This document shows positions 45,139 to 53,423 of a stretch of 64,000 nt of DNA, piece after piece. Position 1 is the first letter of the stretch. Each line of letters opens with the position of its first letter. The DNA is from Alphaproteobacteria bacterium (GTDB lineage: Bacteria > Pseudomonadota > Alphaproteobacteria > UBA8366): the NCBI GenBank assembly GCA_009377445.1, contig WHUA01000001.1:62001-126000 (forward strand), given 5' to 3'. Made by a program: the position numbers and the translations under genes. The notes under the pieces are model-generated. The model saw nothing but the letters and a program-made list of their open reading frames with translations, was not told where the DNA came from and did no database searches.

Positions 45139-46091
45139 CGAAGAAACCCCTGTTCGACAAGATCGCCGTGATCGGCCTCGGCCTGATCGGCTCGTCGCTG
45201 TGCTGGCGCGTGAAGCGCGACGGCCTGGCGAAGCGCATCGCGGGACACGCGCGGACGGCGGCGACGCGCGCAAAGGCGATGGAGCTGGGCTTCGTCGACA
45301 GCGCGCACGATACGCCGGCCGAAGCCGCGCGGGACGCCGACCTCGTGGTGCTGTGCGCGCCGATCGGCGCCAACGCCGCGATCGCCGAGGAGATCGGCCC
45401 CGTGCTGAAGCGCGGCGCCATCGTGAGCGACGTCGGCTCGGTCAAGGTCTGCGTCATCCGCGACGTGGGCCCGCATCTTCCCGACGGCGTCCATCTCGTG
45501 CCGGGCCATCCGGTCGCCGGAACCGAGCATTCCGGCCCGGAGTCCGGCTTTCCGGAGCTGTTCGAGAACCGCTACTGCATCCTCACGCCGCCGCCCGGCG
45601 CGGATGCCGGCGCGGTCGAGCGGGTGGCCGAGCTGTGGCGGCGCGCCGGCAGCAATGTCGAGTTGATGGACCCGCACCACCACGACCGGGTGCTGGCGGT
45701 CACGTCGCACCTGCCGCATCTGATCTCCTACACCATCGTCGGGACCGCATCCGATCTGGAAACGCAGCTCCGGCGCGAGAAGCAGGACGTTTCGGACGTC
45801 GTGGAGACGCGCGAGGTCATCAAGTATTCCGCCGGCGGCTTCCGCGATTTCACCCGCATCGCCGCTTCCGACCCGGTGATGTGGCGGGACATTTTCCTCA
45901 ACAATCGCGAAGCCGTGCTGGAGCTGCTCGGCCGCTTCGTGGAGGATATCACCGCGCTCCAGCGCGCCATCCGCTGGGGCGAAGGGGAGACGCTCGAAGC
46001 CTTCTTCACCCGGACGCGCGCCATCCGCCGCGGCGTCATCGAGATGGGTCAGGCCGGCTCCTTCAATCCTGCCGAGCCGGAAAAGGAATAG
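45135..46091 (+). CDS. tyrA: Prephenate/arogenate dehydrogenase
   Basis: NAD(P)-dependent oxidative decarboxylation toward tyrosine. 318 residues. Rossmann motif IAVIGLGLIGSSLCWRVKRD, then VVLCAPIGANAAIAEE, SDVGSVKVCVI, the substrate segment PGHPVAGTEHSGPESGFPEL and DPHHHDRVLAVTSHLPHLIS with the catalytic His. It is the last gene of the coupled mutase-hisC-tyrA set. Its final 29 bases overlap the 3' end of the convergent DUF2125 gene. No ACT domain is present. Confidence 0.95.
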   Translation: MTKKPLFDKIAVIGLGLIGSSLCWRVKRDGLAKRIAGHARTAATRAKAMELGFVDSAHDTPAEAARDADLVVLCAPIGANAAIAEEIGPVLKRGAIVSDVGSVKVCVIRDVGPHLPDGVHLVPGHPVAGTEHSGPESGFPELFENRYCILTPPPGADAGAVERVAELWRRAGSNVELMDPHHHDRVLAVTSHLPHLISYTIVGTASDLETQLRREKQDVSDVVETREVIKYSAGGFRDFTRIAASDPVMWRDIFLNNREAVLELLGRFVEDITALQRAIRWGEGETLEAFFTRTRAIRRGVIEMGQAGSFNPAEPEKE

Positions 46092-47115
46092 GCTCCAGCC
46101 GCACCATCCGGACCGGACCGAGGTACAGCGCGCCGTTCTGCGCCGATACCGGTATGGTCACGACGCGGCGGCCGTCATTCCCGTCCGGCCGCGACAGCAG
46201 GTCGAGCGCGAGCCGCGAGCCCGCTGCCGCTTTTCGCGGCAGGATCTGCGCCCGTTCGAGCGCCGCCAGCGTTTCCCCATAACCCTTGATTTCCGCACTG
46301 ACGGCGCCGAGCGGCCGCATCAGCTCGTCGAGCGCCATGGTGCCGCTGGCATGCAATTCCAGCGCGCCCCAGAGGAGATGGAACCGGGCGACCTCCACCG
46401 TGCCGCCGTCGCGCCGCCAGGCGTCTACGGATTCCTTCGAGACCGTGTCGGGCAGGGCGCCCCTTACCGACGCCGAAAAGCCGACCTCGTCGAGACGCGC
46501 GCCGAGCGGCGAATGGACCGGCGGCCCCAGCGTCACGCTCTTTGCCTCGAGCTGGACGTCGAGCGCGGCATCCTCGTGCGGCGCCGCCCCCGATCTGAGA
46601 CGTTGGGCCGTCGCGCGCACTTTGCCGGCCGCCACGAGCTCTCCGCCCGCGGCATCGCCGAGCGCGAGATCGTCGACGTGCAGCGCGCCCTGCGTCACGC
46701 GGCCGCGGTTGTCGACCTCGGCGATCACGAAGGCGGCGCCGGCGCGCGCGGAAAGCTGTTCCGCGGCGCCGTTCAACGGCAGCGTCACGCTCTGCTGCCC
46801 ATGAATGTCGAGGCGATAGGTCCACCAGTCCCACGGACGCATCTCGAGGTCCGCGCGCTCCGCGGACCATCGCCATTCGGTCTTCCGGGAGGCGTAGCGC
46901 GGTGCATCGATCGCCAGCCTGATCGGCCCCGGAAAACCGGAGAGCGCGAGCGGACCATGCTCGAAGCTGTGCCCGCGGGAAGCCTGCACCTGGGTCCAGG
47001 CGATGAACCCGTCTTCCAAACGCTGCGCCGCATAGACCCACAGGAGCGAATAGCCGAGCGCCAAGGCCAGGACGAGCGCCGCCGGAACGATGAGGATTCG
47101 CCGCATGATGGACAT
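46063..47115 (-). CDS. DUF2125-domain protein, membrane-anchored or secreted
   Basis: About 350 residues; the start is uncertain (ATG at 47115, 47106 or 47127, no strong ribosome site). The N-terminus is a hydrophobic segment (ILIVPAALVLALALGYSLLW) that would anchor or export it. The remainder is beta-rich with WTQVQASRGHSFEHGPLALS, GFPGPIRLAIDAPRY and EWRWSAERADLEMRPWDWWT, the conserved start of DUF2125 proteins. The family is alphaproteobacterial and uncharacterised. It is convergent with tyrA and overlaps its 3' end by 29 bases. Confidence 0.82.
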   Translation of the reverse strand: MSIMRRILIVPAALVLALALGYSLLWVYAAQRLEDGFIAWTQVQASRGHSFEHGPLALSGFPGPIRLAIDAPRYASRKTEWRWSAERADLEMRPWDWWTYRLDIHGQQSVTLPLNGAAEQLSARAGAAFVIAEVDNRGRVTQGALHVDDLALGDAAGGELVAAGKVRATAQRLRSGAAPHEDAALDVQLEAKSVTLGPPVHSPLGARLDEVGFSASVRGALPDTVSKESVDAWRRDGGTVEVARFHLLWGALELHASGTMALDELMRPLGAVSAEIKGYGETLAALERAQILPRKAAAGSRLALDLLSRPDGNDGRRVVTIPVSAQNGALYLGPVRMVRLEPIPFPARQD

Positions 47116-47212
47116 GATCGACCGCAATTCTTATAAGTCGCGCGGGCCGGGGTAAAGCGCCGATGGCGAAATCCGCCCCTGCCGTCCCGATGCGATTTTG
47201 CCCGCTGAGTGC

Positions 47213-47791
47213 ATGACACCCACCACGATGCCGCAGGAATTCGCCATTCCCTATGCGCAGCTCCTGCCGCGGCAGGGCGATCTATGGGTGTTCGGTTATG
47301 GCTCCCTCATGTGGGATCCGGGCTTTTCCTTCGCCGCGGCGAAACGCGCCGTGCTGCACGGCTATCACCGCGCCTTCTGCATGTATTCCGAGCGGCACCG
47401 CGGCACGCCCGAGCGGCCGGGCCTCGTGCTGGCGCTGGACGCGGGCGGCTCCTGCCGCGGCGTCGCCTACCGCGTGCGCCGCAGCCTCGCGGCCGAGGTC
47501 CTGGCCTATCTCTGGCATCGCGAGATGCCGCGCTATGCGTATCTGCCGCGTTCCCTCGGCGTCAGGGTCGGCCCCGATACCGCGCGGTGCGTGACCTTCG
47601 TCGCCGACCGGGCGAGCCCAAAATATGCCGGCCGCCTGACGGCCGAGCATGCCGCGCGCGTCATCGCGGCCGCGGCCGGCGAGCGCGGCACGAACCGGGA
47701 CTACCTGGCGAGCACGGTCCGGCACATGGACGAGCTCGGCATCCCCGCCGGGCGGATTCACGAGATCCAGCGAATTGTGGAAGGGTCTTAG
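47213..47791 (+). CDS. ChaC-like glutathione-specific gamma-glutamylcyclotransferase
   Basis: 192 residues from ATG 47213. The substrate-binding glycine motif VFGYGSLMWDPGF, the SERHRGTPERPGLVLAL block with the catalytic Glu, and the C-terminal NRDYLASTVRHMDELGI are typical of ChaC. The predicted reaction is cleavage of glutathione gamma-glutamyl to 5-oxoproline and Cys-Gly. It is divergent from the DUF2125 gene and ends 9 bases before the nrdJ stop on the opposite strand. Confidence 0.9.
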   Translation: MTPTTMPQEFAIPYAQLLPRQGDLWVFGYGSLMWDPGFSFAAAKRAVLHGYHRAFCMYSERHRGTPERPGLVLALDAGGSCRGVAYRVRRSLAAEVLAYLWHREMPRYAYLPRSLGVRVGPDTARCVTFVADRASPKYAGRLTAEHAARVIAAAAGERGTNRDYLASTVRHMDELGIPAGRIHEIQRIVEGS

Positions 47792-47800
47792 CCGGGGCGG

Positions 47801-50059
47801 TCAGACGCACTTCGAATAGCCGCAGGATATGCACACGTCGCAGCCTTCCTGGCGCGTAAGGCCGGCCGCGCCGCATTTCGGGCATTGGCGGACGAGGTCC
47901 GCGCCGACGGCGCGGCGGAGAAGCTGCGGGCGATCGCCCGGCGCGCCTTCCTCCCGCGCGGGCAGGAAGCCGATCGCGATCATATGCCGCTCGATCACCT
48001 CGCCGATGGCTGCCAGCAGCGACGGCACGTATCGGCCGTTCATCCACTGTCCGCCGCGCGGGTCGAACACGGCCTTGAGCTCTTCGACCACGAAGGACAC
48101 GTCGCCGCCGCGCCGGAAGACCGCGCTGATCATCCGCGTCAGCGCCACGGTCCAGGCGTAATGCTCCATGTTCTTGGAGTTGATGAAGACCTCGAACGGC
48201 CGCCGCCGGCCGCCGTCGGCGATGTCGTTGACGGTGATGTAGATGGCGTGGTCGCTGTCCGGCCAGACCAGCTTGTAGGTCCTGCCCTGCAGCGCCTCGG
48301 GCCGCTCCAGCGGATCCGTCATGTAGACGACGCCGGCGCGCCGCGCGGGCCGGGCTTCGGCCGGCGCAGCCGTCAGCACCGCGCCGGTGATCGGGTTCGG
48401 GCGATAGGTCGTGCAGCCCTTGCAGCCGAGGTCGTAGGCACGCCGGTACACGTCCTTGAAGGCGTCGAAGGAAATCTCTTCGGGCAGGTTGATCGTCTTG
48501 GATATGGAGCTATCGACGTAATCCTGGACGGCCGCCTGCGTTTCCAGATGCGCCGCCGGATCGAGGGTCTGCGCGTCGACGAAATAGTCCGGCAGCGGCA
48601 CGTCCGCGCCATGCATCCGGCGATAGAGATCGACGGCGTAGTCCATGACCGCGCGCTTTTCGTGGCTGCCGTCGGGCAGCAGCACGTCGCGGGTGAATTC
48701 GTGCCGGAAGACGGGCTCGATGCCGGACGATGTGTTGCCGGCAAGCAGCGAGATCGTCCCCGTCGGCGCGATCGACGTCACGAGCGCATTGCGCATGCCG
48801 TGCGCCGCGATCGCGCCGCGGACGTCGGCGTCGAGCGTGGCGACGGTCTCTCCGGCGAGATACGCGTCCCTGTCGAACAGGGGAAAGGCGCCCTTCTCGG
48901 CGGCTAGTTGCGCCGAGGCGAGATAGGCGTGGCGCCGGATCGCCGCCATCCAGGCGCGGACCGCGGCCAGCGCCTCGCCGCTGCCGTACCGCAGGCCGCA
49001 GAGGATCAGGGCGTCGGCAAGGCCAGTCACACCGAGGCCGATCCGCCGCTTCGCCGCGGCTTCGTGGCGTTGCGCGTCGAGCGGGAAATTGGAGATGTCG
49101 ATCACGTTGTCCAGCATGCGCACCGCGACCGGGACGAGCGCGGCCAGCGCCTCCATGTCCAGGCGCGCCTTGGCGGTGAAGGGATCGCGCACCAGCCGCG
49201 TCAGGTTGATCGAGCCCAGGTCGCAGGCGCCGTAAGGCGGCAAGGGCTGCTCGCCGCACGGGTTGGTCGCCCGTATCTCTTCGCAGTAGTGGAGGTTGTT
49301 CCGCCGGTTGACGCGGTCGATGAAGATCACGCCCGGCTCGGCGTAATCGTATGTCGCCCGCATGATGCGGTCCCACAGCGCGGGAGCCGAAACCGTCTTG
49401 TAGACCTTGCCGTCGAAGCGGAGCGGCCAGCTCCCGCCGGCCTCCACGGCCTGCATGAAGCCGTCGGTGGCCAGGATCGACAGGTTGAACATGCGGAGCC
49501 GTCCCGGCTCGCGCTTGGCGTCGATGAAGCTCTCGATGTCGGGATGGTCGCAGCGGAGCGTCGCCATCATCGCGCCGCGCCGGTGGCCCGCGCTCATGAT
49601 GGTGCGGCACATCGCATCCCAGACGTCCATGAAGCTGAGCGGCCCCGAGGCGTCCGCGCCGACGCCCCGCACCGGCGCACCTTTCGGGCGCAAGGTCGAG
49701 AAGTCGTAGCCGATGCCGCCGCCCTGCTGCAGGGTTAGCGCCGCCTCGCGGAGATGCGCGAAGATTCCGCCCATGTCGTCCGGGATCGCGCCCATCACGA
49801 AGCAGTTGAAGAGGGTCACGGCGCGCTGCGTGCCCGCGCCGGCGAGGATCCGCCCCGCCGGCAGGAAGCGGAAATCCTCCATCGCGGCATAATAGAAGGC
49901 GCGCGACCAGCGGTCCTTGTCAGCTTCCGGCTCGGCGAGGGCGGCGGCGACCCGGCGCCAGCTATCCTCGATACCCTGCTCCGCCGGCTCGCCGCCAGGC
50001 GCCCGGAAACGGTACTTCATGTCCCAGATTTCCTGGGCGATGGGCGTCAACGGCTCCAT
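47801..50059 (-). CDS. nrdJ: Adenosylcobalamin-dependent ribonucleotide reductase (class II)
   Basis: Makes deoxyribonucleotides using a B12 radical, independent of oxygen. 752 residues. Conserved elements: GRILAGAGTQRAVTLFNCFV, GGGIGYDFSTLRPKGAPVRG, HRRGAMMATLRCDHPDI, the active-site NPCGEQPLPPYGACDLGSIN and SIAPTGTISLLAGNTSSGIE. The C-terminus carries a CxxC pair (CPKCGAAGLTRQEGC) and a last CISCGYSKCV for thiol relay. No NrdB-like subunit lies nearby. Start ATG at 50057-50059 has AGGAG upstream and a strong promoter 25 bases away. Confidence 0.96.
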   Translation of the reverse strand: MEPLTPIAQEIWDMKYRFRAPGGEPAEQGIEDSWRRVAAALAEPEADKDRWSRAFYYAAMEDFRFLPAGRILAGAGTQRAVTLFNCFVMGAIPDDMGGIFAHLREAALTLQQGGGIGYDFSTLRPKGAPVRGVGADASGPLSFMDVWDAMCRTIMSAGHRRGAMMATLRCDHPDIESFIDAKREPGRLRMFNLSILATDGFMQAVEAGGSWPLRFDGKVYKTVSAPALWDRIMRATYDYAEPGVIFIDRVNRRNNLHYCEEIRATNPCGEQPLPPYGACDLGSINLTRLVRDPFTAKARLDMEALAALVPVAVRMLDNVIDISNFPLDAQRHEAAAKRRIGLGVTGLADALILCGLRYGSGEALAAVRAWMAAIRRHAYLASAQLAAEKGAFPLFDRDAYLAGETVATLDADVRGAIAAHGMRNALVTSIAPTGTISLLAGNTSSGIEPVFRHEFTRDVLLPDGSHEKRAVMDYAVDLYRRMHGADVPLPDYFVDAQTLDPAAHLETQAAVQDYVDSSISKTINLPEEISFDAFKDVYRRAYDLGCKGCTTYRPNPITGAVLTAAPAEARPARRAGVVYMTDPLERPEALQGRTYKLVWPDSDHAIYITVNDIADGGRRRPFEVFINSKNMEHYAWTVALTRMISAVFRRGGDVSFVVEELKAVFDPRGGQWMNGRYVPSLLAAIGEVIERHMIAIGFLPAREEGAPGDRPQLLRRAVGADLVRQCPKCGAAGLTRQEGCDVCISCGYSKCV

Positions 50060-50083
50060 GCTGCGCGCGCTCCTGTGCCCTGA

Positions 50084-50112
50084 AATCTAGTGGCGGGACG
50101 GCGGCAGGTCAA
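50084..50112 (-). promoter_or_regulatory. Putative sigma70-type promoter of nrdJ
   Basis: Minus-strand TTGACC (50107-50112), 17-base spacer and TAGATT (50084-50089). This implies a 5' leader of only about 18 bases, so no cobalamin riboswitch can fit between promoter and gene. I see no NrdR-type box. Confidence 0.55.
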
Positions 50113-50160
50113 CCGATGTTCCGGCAATGTTCTTATATCGCCGCCGAGGCGTTTCCCGAT

Positions 50161-50210
50161 CAGTCGCCGTGTTCAGTCGCCGTGTTCAGTCGTCATGTTC
50201 AGTCGTCATG
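50161..50210. repeat. Tandem repeat, nearly four copies of a 13-mer, across the plsC stop
   Basis: Units CAGTCGCCGTGTT at 50161 and 50174, CAGTCGTCATGTT at 50187 and a truncated CAGTCGTCATG at 50200. The plsC stop codon (complement of 50199-50201) spans the junction of units 3 and 4, so most copies lie past the stop. Probably a replication-slippage array. Confidence 0.8.
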
Positions 50211-50960
50211 CGCCGGCGCGGTAGCCGGCAGGTCCAGCCCGAAGCGGGCCGCGGCCTCCGCCTCCAGCCGGCGCGCCGCCGGCTCGATACGCTCGCGCAG
50301 GACGCGCTCGAAGTCGCGGCGGCCGAGGCCGGGCGGAACCGGCGGCAGTATCTCCACGACGATCACGCCCGGCCGCTTGAGGAACCGGCGGCGCGGCCAG
50401 AACATGCCGGAGTTGAGCGCCACCGGGACGACCGGGGCGCCGGCTTGCATGTAGAGCGCCGAAACGCCCGGAAGATATGGCCGCTCCGCGCCGGGCGCAG
50501 TGCGCGTGCCCTGCGGAAAGATGACGATGGTGCGCCCGTCGGCGAGCCCCTTCCGCACCTGGAGGACGAGGGATTTCAACGCCTTTGCGCCGCCCGCGCG
50601 GTCGATGCCGACCATGCCGACGCGCCACAGGAACCAGCCGAAGAACGGAAACCAGAACAGCTCGCGCTTCAGCACGTAGGCGCAATCCTCGAACAGCTTG
50701 TTGTAGATCAGCGTGTCCCAGGCGGACTGGTGCTTGGACGCGATGATGAACGGGCCCGGCGGCAGGTTTTCCCGCCCGCGCACCTCGTAGCGGATGCCGG
50801 CGACCGCGTCGACGAGGACGAGGCACGACCGTACCCACATCCATGACATGCGCCAGAAGCCGCGCCGGGGCAGCAGCATGAACGGGACATAAAGCGGGCT
50901 GAGGAACATCGACCAGCTATAGAAGATGACGGCGAACACGATCGACCTGGCGAACATCAT
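50199..50960 (-). CDS. plsC: 1-acyl-sn-glycerol-3-phosphate acyltransferase
   Basis: Transfers the second acyl chain in phosphatidate synthesis. 253 residues, with N-terminal hydrophobic segments (IVFAVIFYSWSMFLSPLYV). Motif I is ASKHQSAWDT (H-x4-D), then GIDRAGGAKALK, motif III IVIFPQGTRTAPG, and motif IV PVVPVALNSGMFW. All LPLAT motifs are in order. The start overlaps the stop of the YdcF-like gene upstream by ATGA, so the two are coupled. The C-terminal residues (PAHDD) come from the 13-mer repeat region. Confidence 0.94.
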   Translation of the reverse strand: MMFARSIVFAVIFYSWSMFLSPLYVPFMLLPRRGFWRMSWMWVRSCLVLVDAVAGIRYEVRGRENLPPGPFIIASKHQSAWDTLIYNKLFEDCAYVLKRELFWFPFFGWFLWRVGMVGIDRAGGAKALKSLVLQVRKGLADGRTIVIFPQGTRTAPGAERPYLPGVSALYMQAGAPVVPVALNSGMFWPRRRFLKRPGVIVVEILPPVPPGLGRRDFERVLRERIEPAARRLEAEAAARFGLDLPATAPAHDD

Positions 50961-51598
50961 CGGCCGAGGCTCCGGTTTACCAACCTGCCGAGACGATGGC
51001 CGGACTCCGCGACCAGGTATTTGTTGTACTCGCCGACGATCAGTATCGCCGTCCCCGGCCAGCGCCACCATTCGTCCAGCTTCACATTTTCCGGGAACAC
51101 CGGGTGCGGAATGATCTCGATCGACGGCATCGCGTTGCGAAACTCGGCGAGGCTGCGCGGCATGTGATAGCTCGCCGTGACGAGGCGGAGCGACGCATAG
51201 CCCTGCCGCGCCATCCAGTCGGCGGTTTCGCGCGCGTTCCCCGCCGTGTGGTCGGCCGCATATCCGAGGACGATGCAGCAGTCGATGATCTCCGGCGAGC
51301 GGAGCGAGCGGTCGATGAGCTGCTGGACATCCACGCCCCGGTGCACGCCGGAGACGAACAGCTTCTTGCCGAGCTGCGCCGACAGCAGCGCCAATCCCTC
51401 CTCGAGGCGCAGGCTCCCGCCGGTGAGGACGACGATGGCGTCGGTCTTTTCCCGAGACTGTTGCGCCTGGCGCGGAATGGTGTCGGCGAAAACGAACAGG
51501 CCGGCCAGCCATGCGGCAACGAGCGCGCCGGCCGCGATGCCGGCCACGCGCCGCCTCGTCCCGGTTCTCGTTCGCTTTCGTCCGCTCAATCCACTCAT
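50957..51598 (-). CDS. YdcF/DUF218 family protein
   Basis: 213 residues from ATG 51596-51598; a TTG six bases earlier is possible. An Arg/Thr-rich N-terminus precedes one TM (VAGIAAGALVAAWLAGLFVF). The DUF218 domain follows with DAIVVLTGGSLRLEEGLALL, the ENARETADW-like element AGNARETADWMARQGY, and LVTASYHMPRSLAEFRNA. The family includes SanA/ElyC-type envelope proteins of uncertain activity. It is coupled to plsC and codirectional with ftsE-ftsX. Confidence 0.88.
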   Translation of the reverse strand: MSGLSGRKRTRTGTRRRVAGIAAGALVAAWLAGLFVFADTIPRQAQQSREKTDAIVVLTGGSLRLEEGLALLSAQLGKKLFVSGVHRGVDVQQLIDRSLRSPEIIDCCIVLGYAADHTAGNARETADWMARQGYASLRLVTASYHMPRSLAEFRNAMPSIEIIPHPVFPENVKLDEWWRWPGTAILIVGEYNKYLVAESGHRLGRLVNRSLGR

Positions 51599-51637
51599 GT
51601 TCAATCGATCATCGCCTGCCGCCCGGCGCGCGCCGTC

Positions 51638-52525
51638 TCAAGGCATCCGCCGCAAGGCCGCCAGCACGGTGCGGCGCGCGGTCATGGTCGCGATCAGGCA
51701 GGCGAGCAGGGGCACCGCCCACAGCAGCACCGACTGCCAGGCGCCCAGCGACAAGTCGGGCATCAGCGCGGTGTCGAGATTGCCGGCCAACTGTCCCAGC
51801 AGGTAGAGCGTCGCCACCGCCAGCACCGTGCCCGATGCGCTTCCGCTCAAGGATATCCAAAACGCCTGACGCTGGAATTCGTGCGCCACATAGTCGTCCG
51901 TGGCGCCGATCAGGTGCAAGACCTCGATCACGTCGCGCTGGATGGCGACGCTGCTGCGCGTGGTGAAAATGACCGCCGCCATCGCCGTGAAGCCGATCAG
52001 CGCAATGGCGACCGTCGCCAGCGTCTCGAGCCCGCCGACCAGCGAGACGATCTGATTGCGCCAGAACTCGTGGTTGTCGACGACGGTGCCGGGCGCCGCT
52101 TCCTCCAGCTTCGCGATCAACGCCGCCATGTCGACCGTCGCGCGGTCGGCGAAATGCACTTCGACCACGCGCGGGAGCGGCAGGTCGTGCGCCTCGATAT
52201 TCGGCCCGAGCCACGGCTCGAGCGCGAGCGCCGTCACCTCGGGCGAAACCACGGCCACCTCACCGACGCCCGCCGCTTCCTTCAGCGTCTTCACCACAGC
52301 GGCGACGCGCGCCTCCAGCGCCTCCGGGGCGTCGCCCGCGGCCGGCGGGATCTGCACGGTGAAGCCGGCGCTCATCTCGCGGTCCCAATTCGCGGCGATG
52401 TTGGCCAGCAGCAGCGCGGCGGCGAAGATCAGCACCGCGAGATACACCATGACGCCGATGATCCAGGGGAGCAGCCGGGTCGACGGCTCCCTCGACAACG
52501 GCAGAAGCGATTGCGGCCGGCTCAT
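51638..52525 (-). CDS. ftsX: Cell division protein FtsX
   Basis: Membrane partner of FtsE in the divisome, controlling periplasmic peptidoglycan hydrolase activation. 295 residues with four TM segments: about 20-43, then after a periplasmic domain of about 110 residues, near 165-190, 215-240 and 262-282. Conserved features include REMSAGFTVQIPP, VEVHFADRATVDMAALIAKL and VAIQRDVIEVLHLIGATDDY. The start overlaps the ftsE stop (ATGA). Confidence 0.94.
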   Translation of the reverse strand: MSRPQSLLPLSREPSTRLLPWIIGVMVYLAVLIFAAALLLANIAANWDREMSAGFTVQIPPAAGDAPEALEARVAAVVKTLKEAAGVGEVAVVSPEVTALALEPWLGPNIEAHDLPLPRVVEVHFADRATVDMAALIAKLEEAAPGTVVDNHEFWRNQIVSLVGGLETLATVAIALIGFTAMAAVIFTTRSSVAIQRDVIEVLHLIGATDDYVAHEFQRQAFWISLSGSASGTVLAVATLYLLGQLAGNLDTALMPDLSLGAWQSVLLWAVPLLACLIATMTARRTVLAALRRMP

Positions 52526-53196
52526 TCCGCCGCACTTTGCTTGATCTCGACGAGGCCGCCTTCGCGCAGGCGCATGATCGGATGCGAGAATCGCGAGATG
52601 ATGCTGCGGTTGTGCGTGGCGATTACCACCGTCGTGCCCATGCGGTTCAGCTCCTCGAACAAGTACAGGAGCCGAACGGCGATCGTGTCGTCGACGTTTC
52701 CGGTCGGCTCGTCTGCGAGCAGCAGCTTGGGATGGGCGATGACCGCGCGCGCGATCGCCACGCGCTGCTGCTGTCCGCCGGAAAGCGTCGGCGGCCGGGC
52801 ATGCAGATGGTCCTTGAGGCCGACCCAGGTAAGCAGCTCCGTGACATGCTTGCGGATGACTTCCTCGCGGCTGCCTGCGACGCGCATCGGCAGCGCCACA
52901 TTGTCGAACGCGGATAGATGCTGCACGAGCCGGAAATCCTGGAACACCACGCCGATCCGGCGGCGCAGCTCGGGCAGGTCGCCGCGCGGCACGCGCGTCA
53001 CGTCCCGGTCGAACAATGTCACGAAGCCCCGGCTCGGCCGATGCGCGAGGTACATCAACTTGAGGAGGGACGACTTCCCGGCCCCGCTGGGTCCCGTGAC
53101 GAAATGAAAGGAGCCCGGTTTCAACGCGAAGGTGACGTCGCTCAACACCTCAGGGCCGGCTCCGTAGCGCATTCCTACGTTTTCGAAGCGAACCAC
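52522..53196 (-). CDS. ftsE: Cell division ATP-binding protein FtsE
   Basis: 224 residues from the GTG at 53194-53196 (VVRFENVGMRYGAG) with GGGA 5 bases upstream; the frame is open further but carries no similarity. Walker A VTGPSGAGKSSLLKLMYL, the FtsE-typical VFQDFRLVQHLSAFDNVALP, signature LSGGQQQRVAIARAV and Walker B LLLADEPTGNVD with the switch His in IATHNRSI. Coupled to ftsX. The divergent gene on the other side encodes a DUF3426 protein, a common neighbour. Confidence 0.96.
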   Translation of the reverse strand: MVRFENVGMRYGAGPEVLSDVTFALKPGSFHFVTGPSGAGKSSLLKLMYLAHRPSRGFVTLFDRDVTRVPRGDLPELRRRIGVVFQDFRLVQHLSAFDNVALPMRVAGSREEVIRKHVTELLTWVGLKDHLHARPPTLSGGQQQRVAIARAVIAHPKLLLADEPTGNVDDTIAVRLLYLFEELNRMGTTVVIATHNRSIISRFSHPIMRLREGGLVEIKQSAAE

Positions 53197-53423
53197 CTGT
53201 TCCCGACACCTGTTCTCTTGGCCGGCTTCCCCGCCTCTCCAGCCGCCCACGCACAAGTCATGCGCGCGACTTGCGGCCCCTGCCGACAGTCCACAGCCGG
53301 CGCAAACATGGCATGCCGGGCCGCTTGCGTAAAGAACCAGCGTTCTTGCAACGCGACTCACGAGCCCGTAGACTCAGCCACGCTATCAAGGGCTATACCG
53401 CTGAGGCCAGGGTCCCTCCATCG

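Noticed and set aside
50060..50112. Cobalamin riboswitch before nrdJ
   Set aside because: The inferred leader is about 18 bases, too short, and no B12-box-like sequence is visible.
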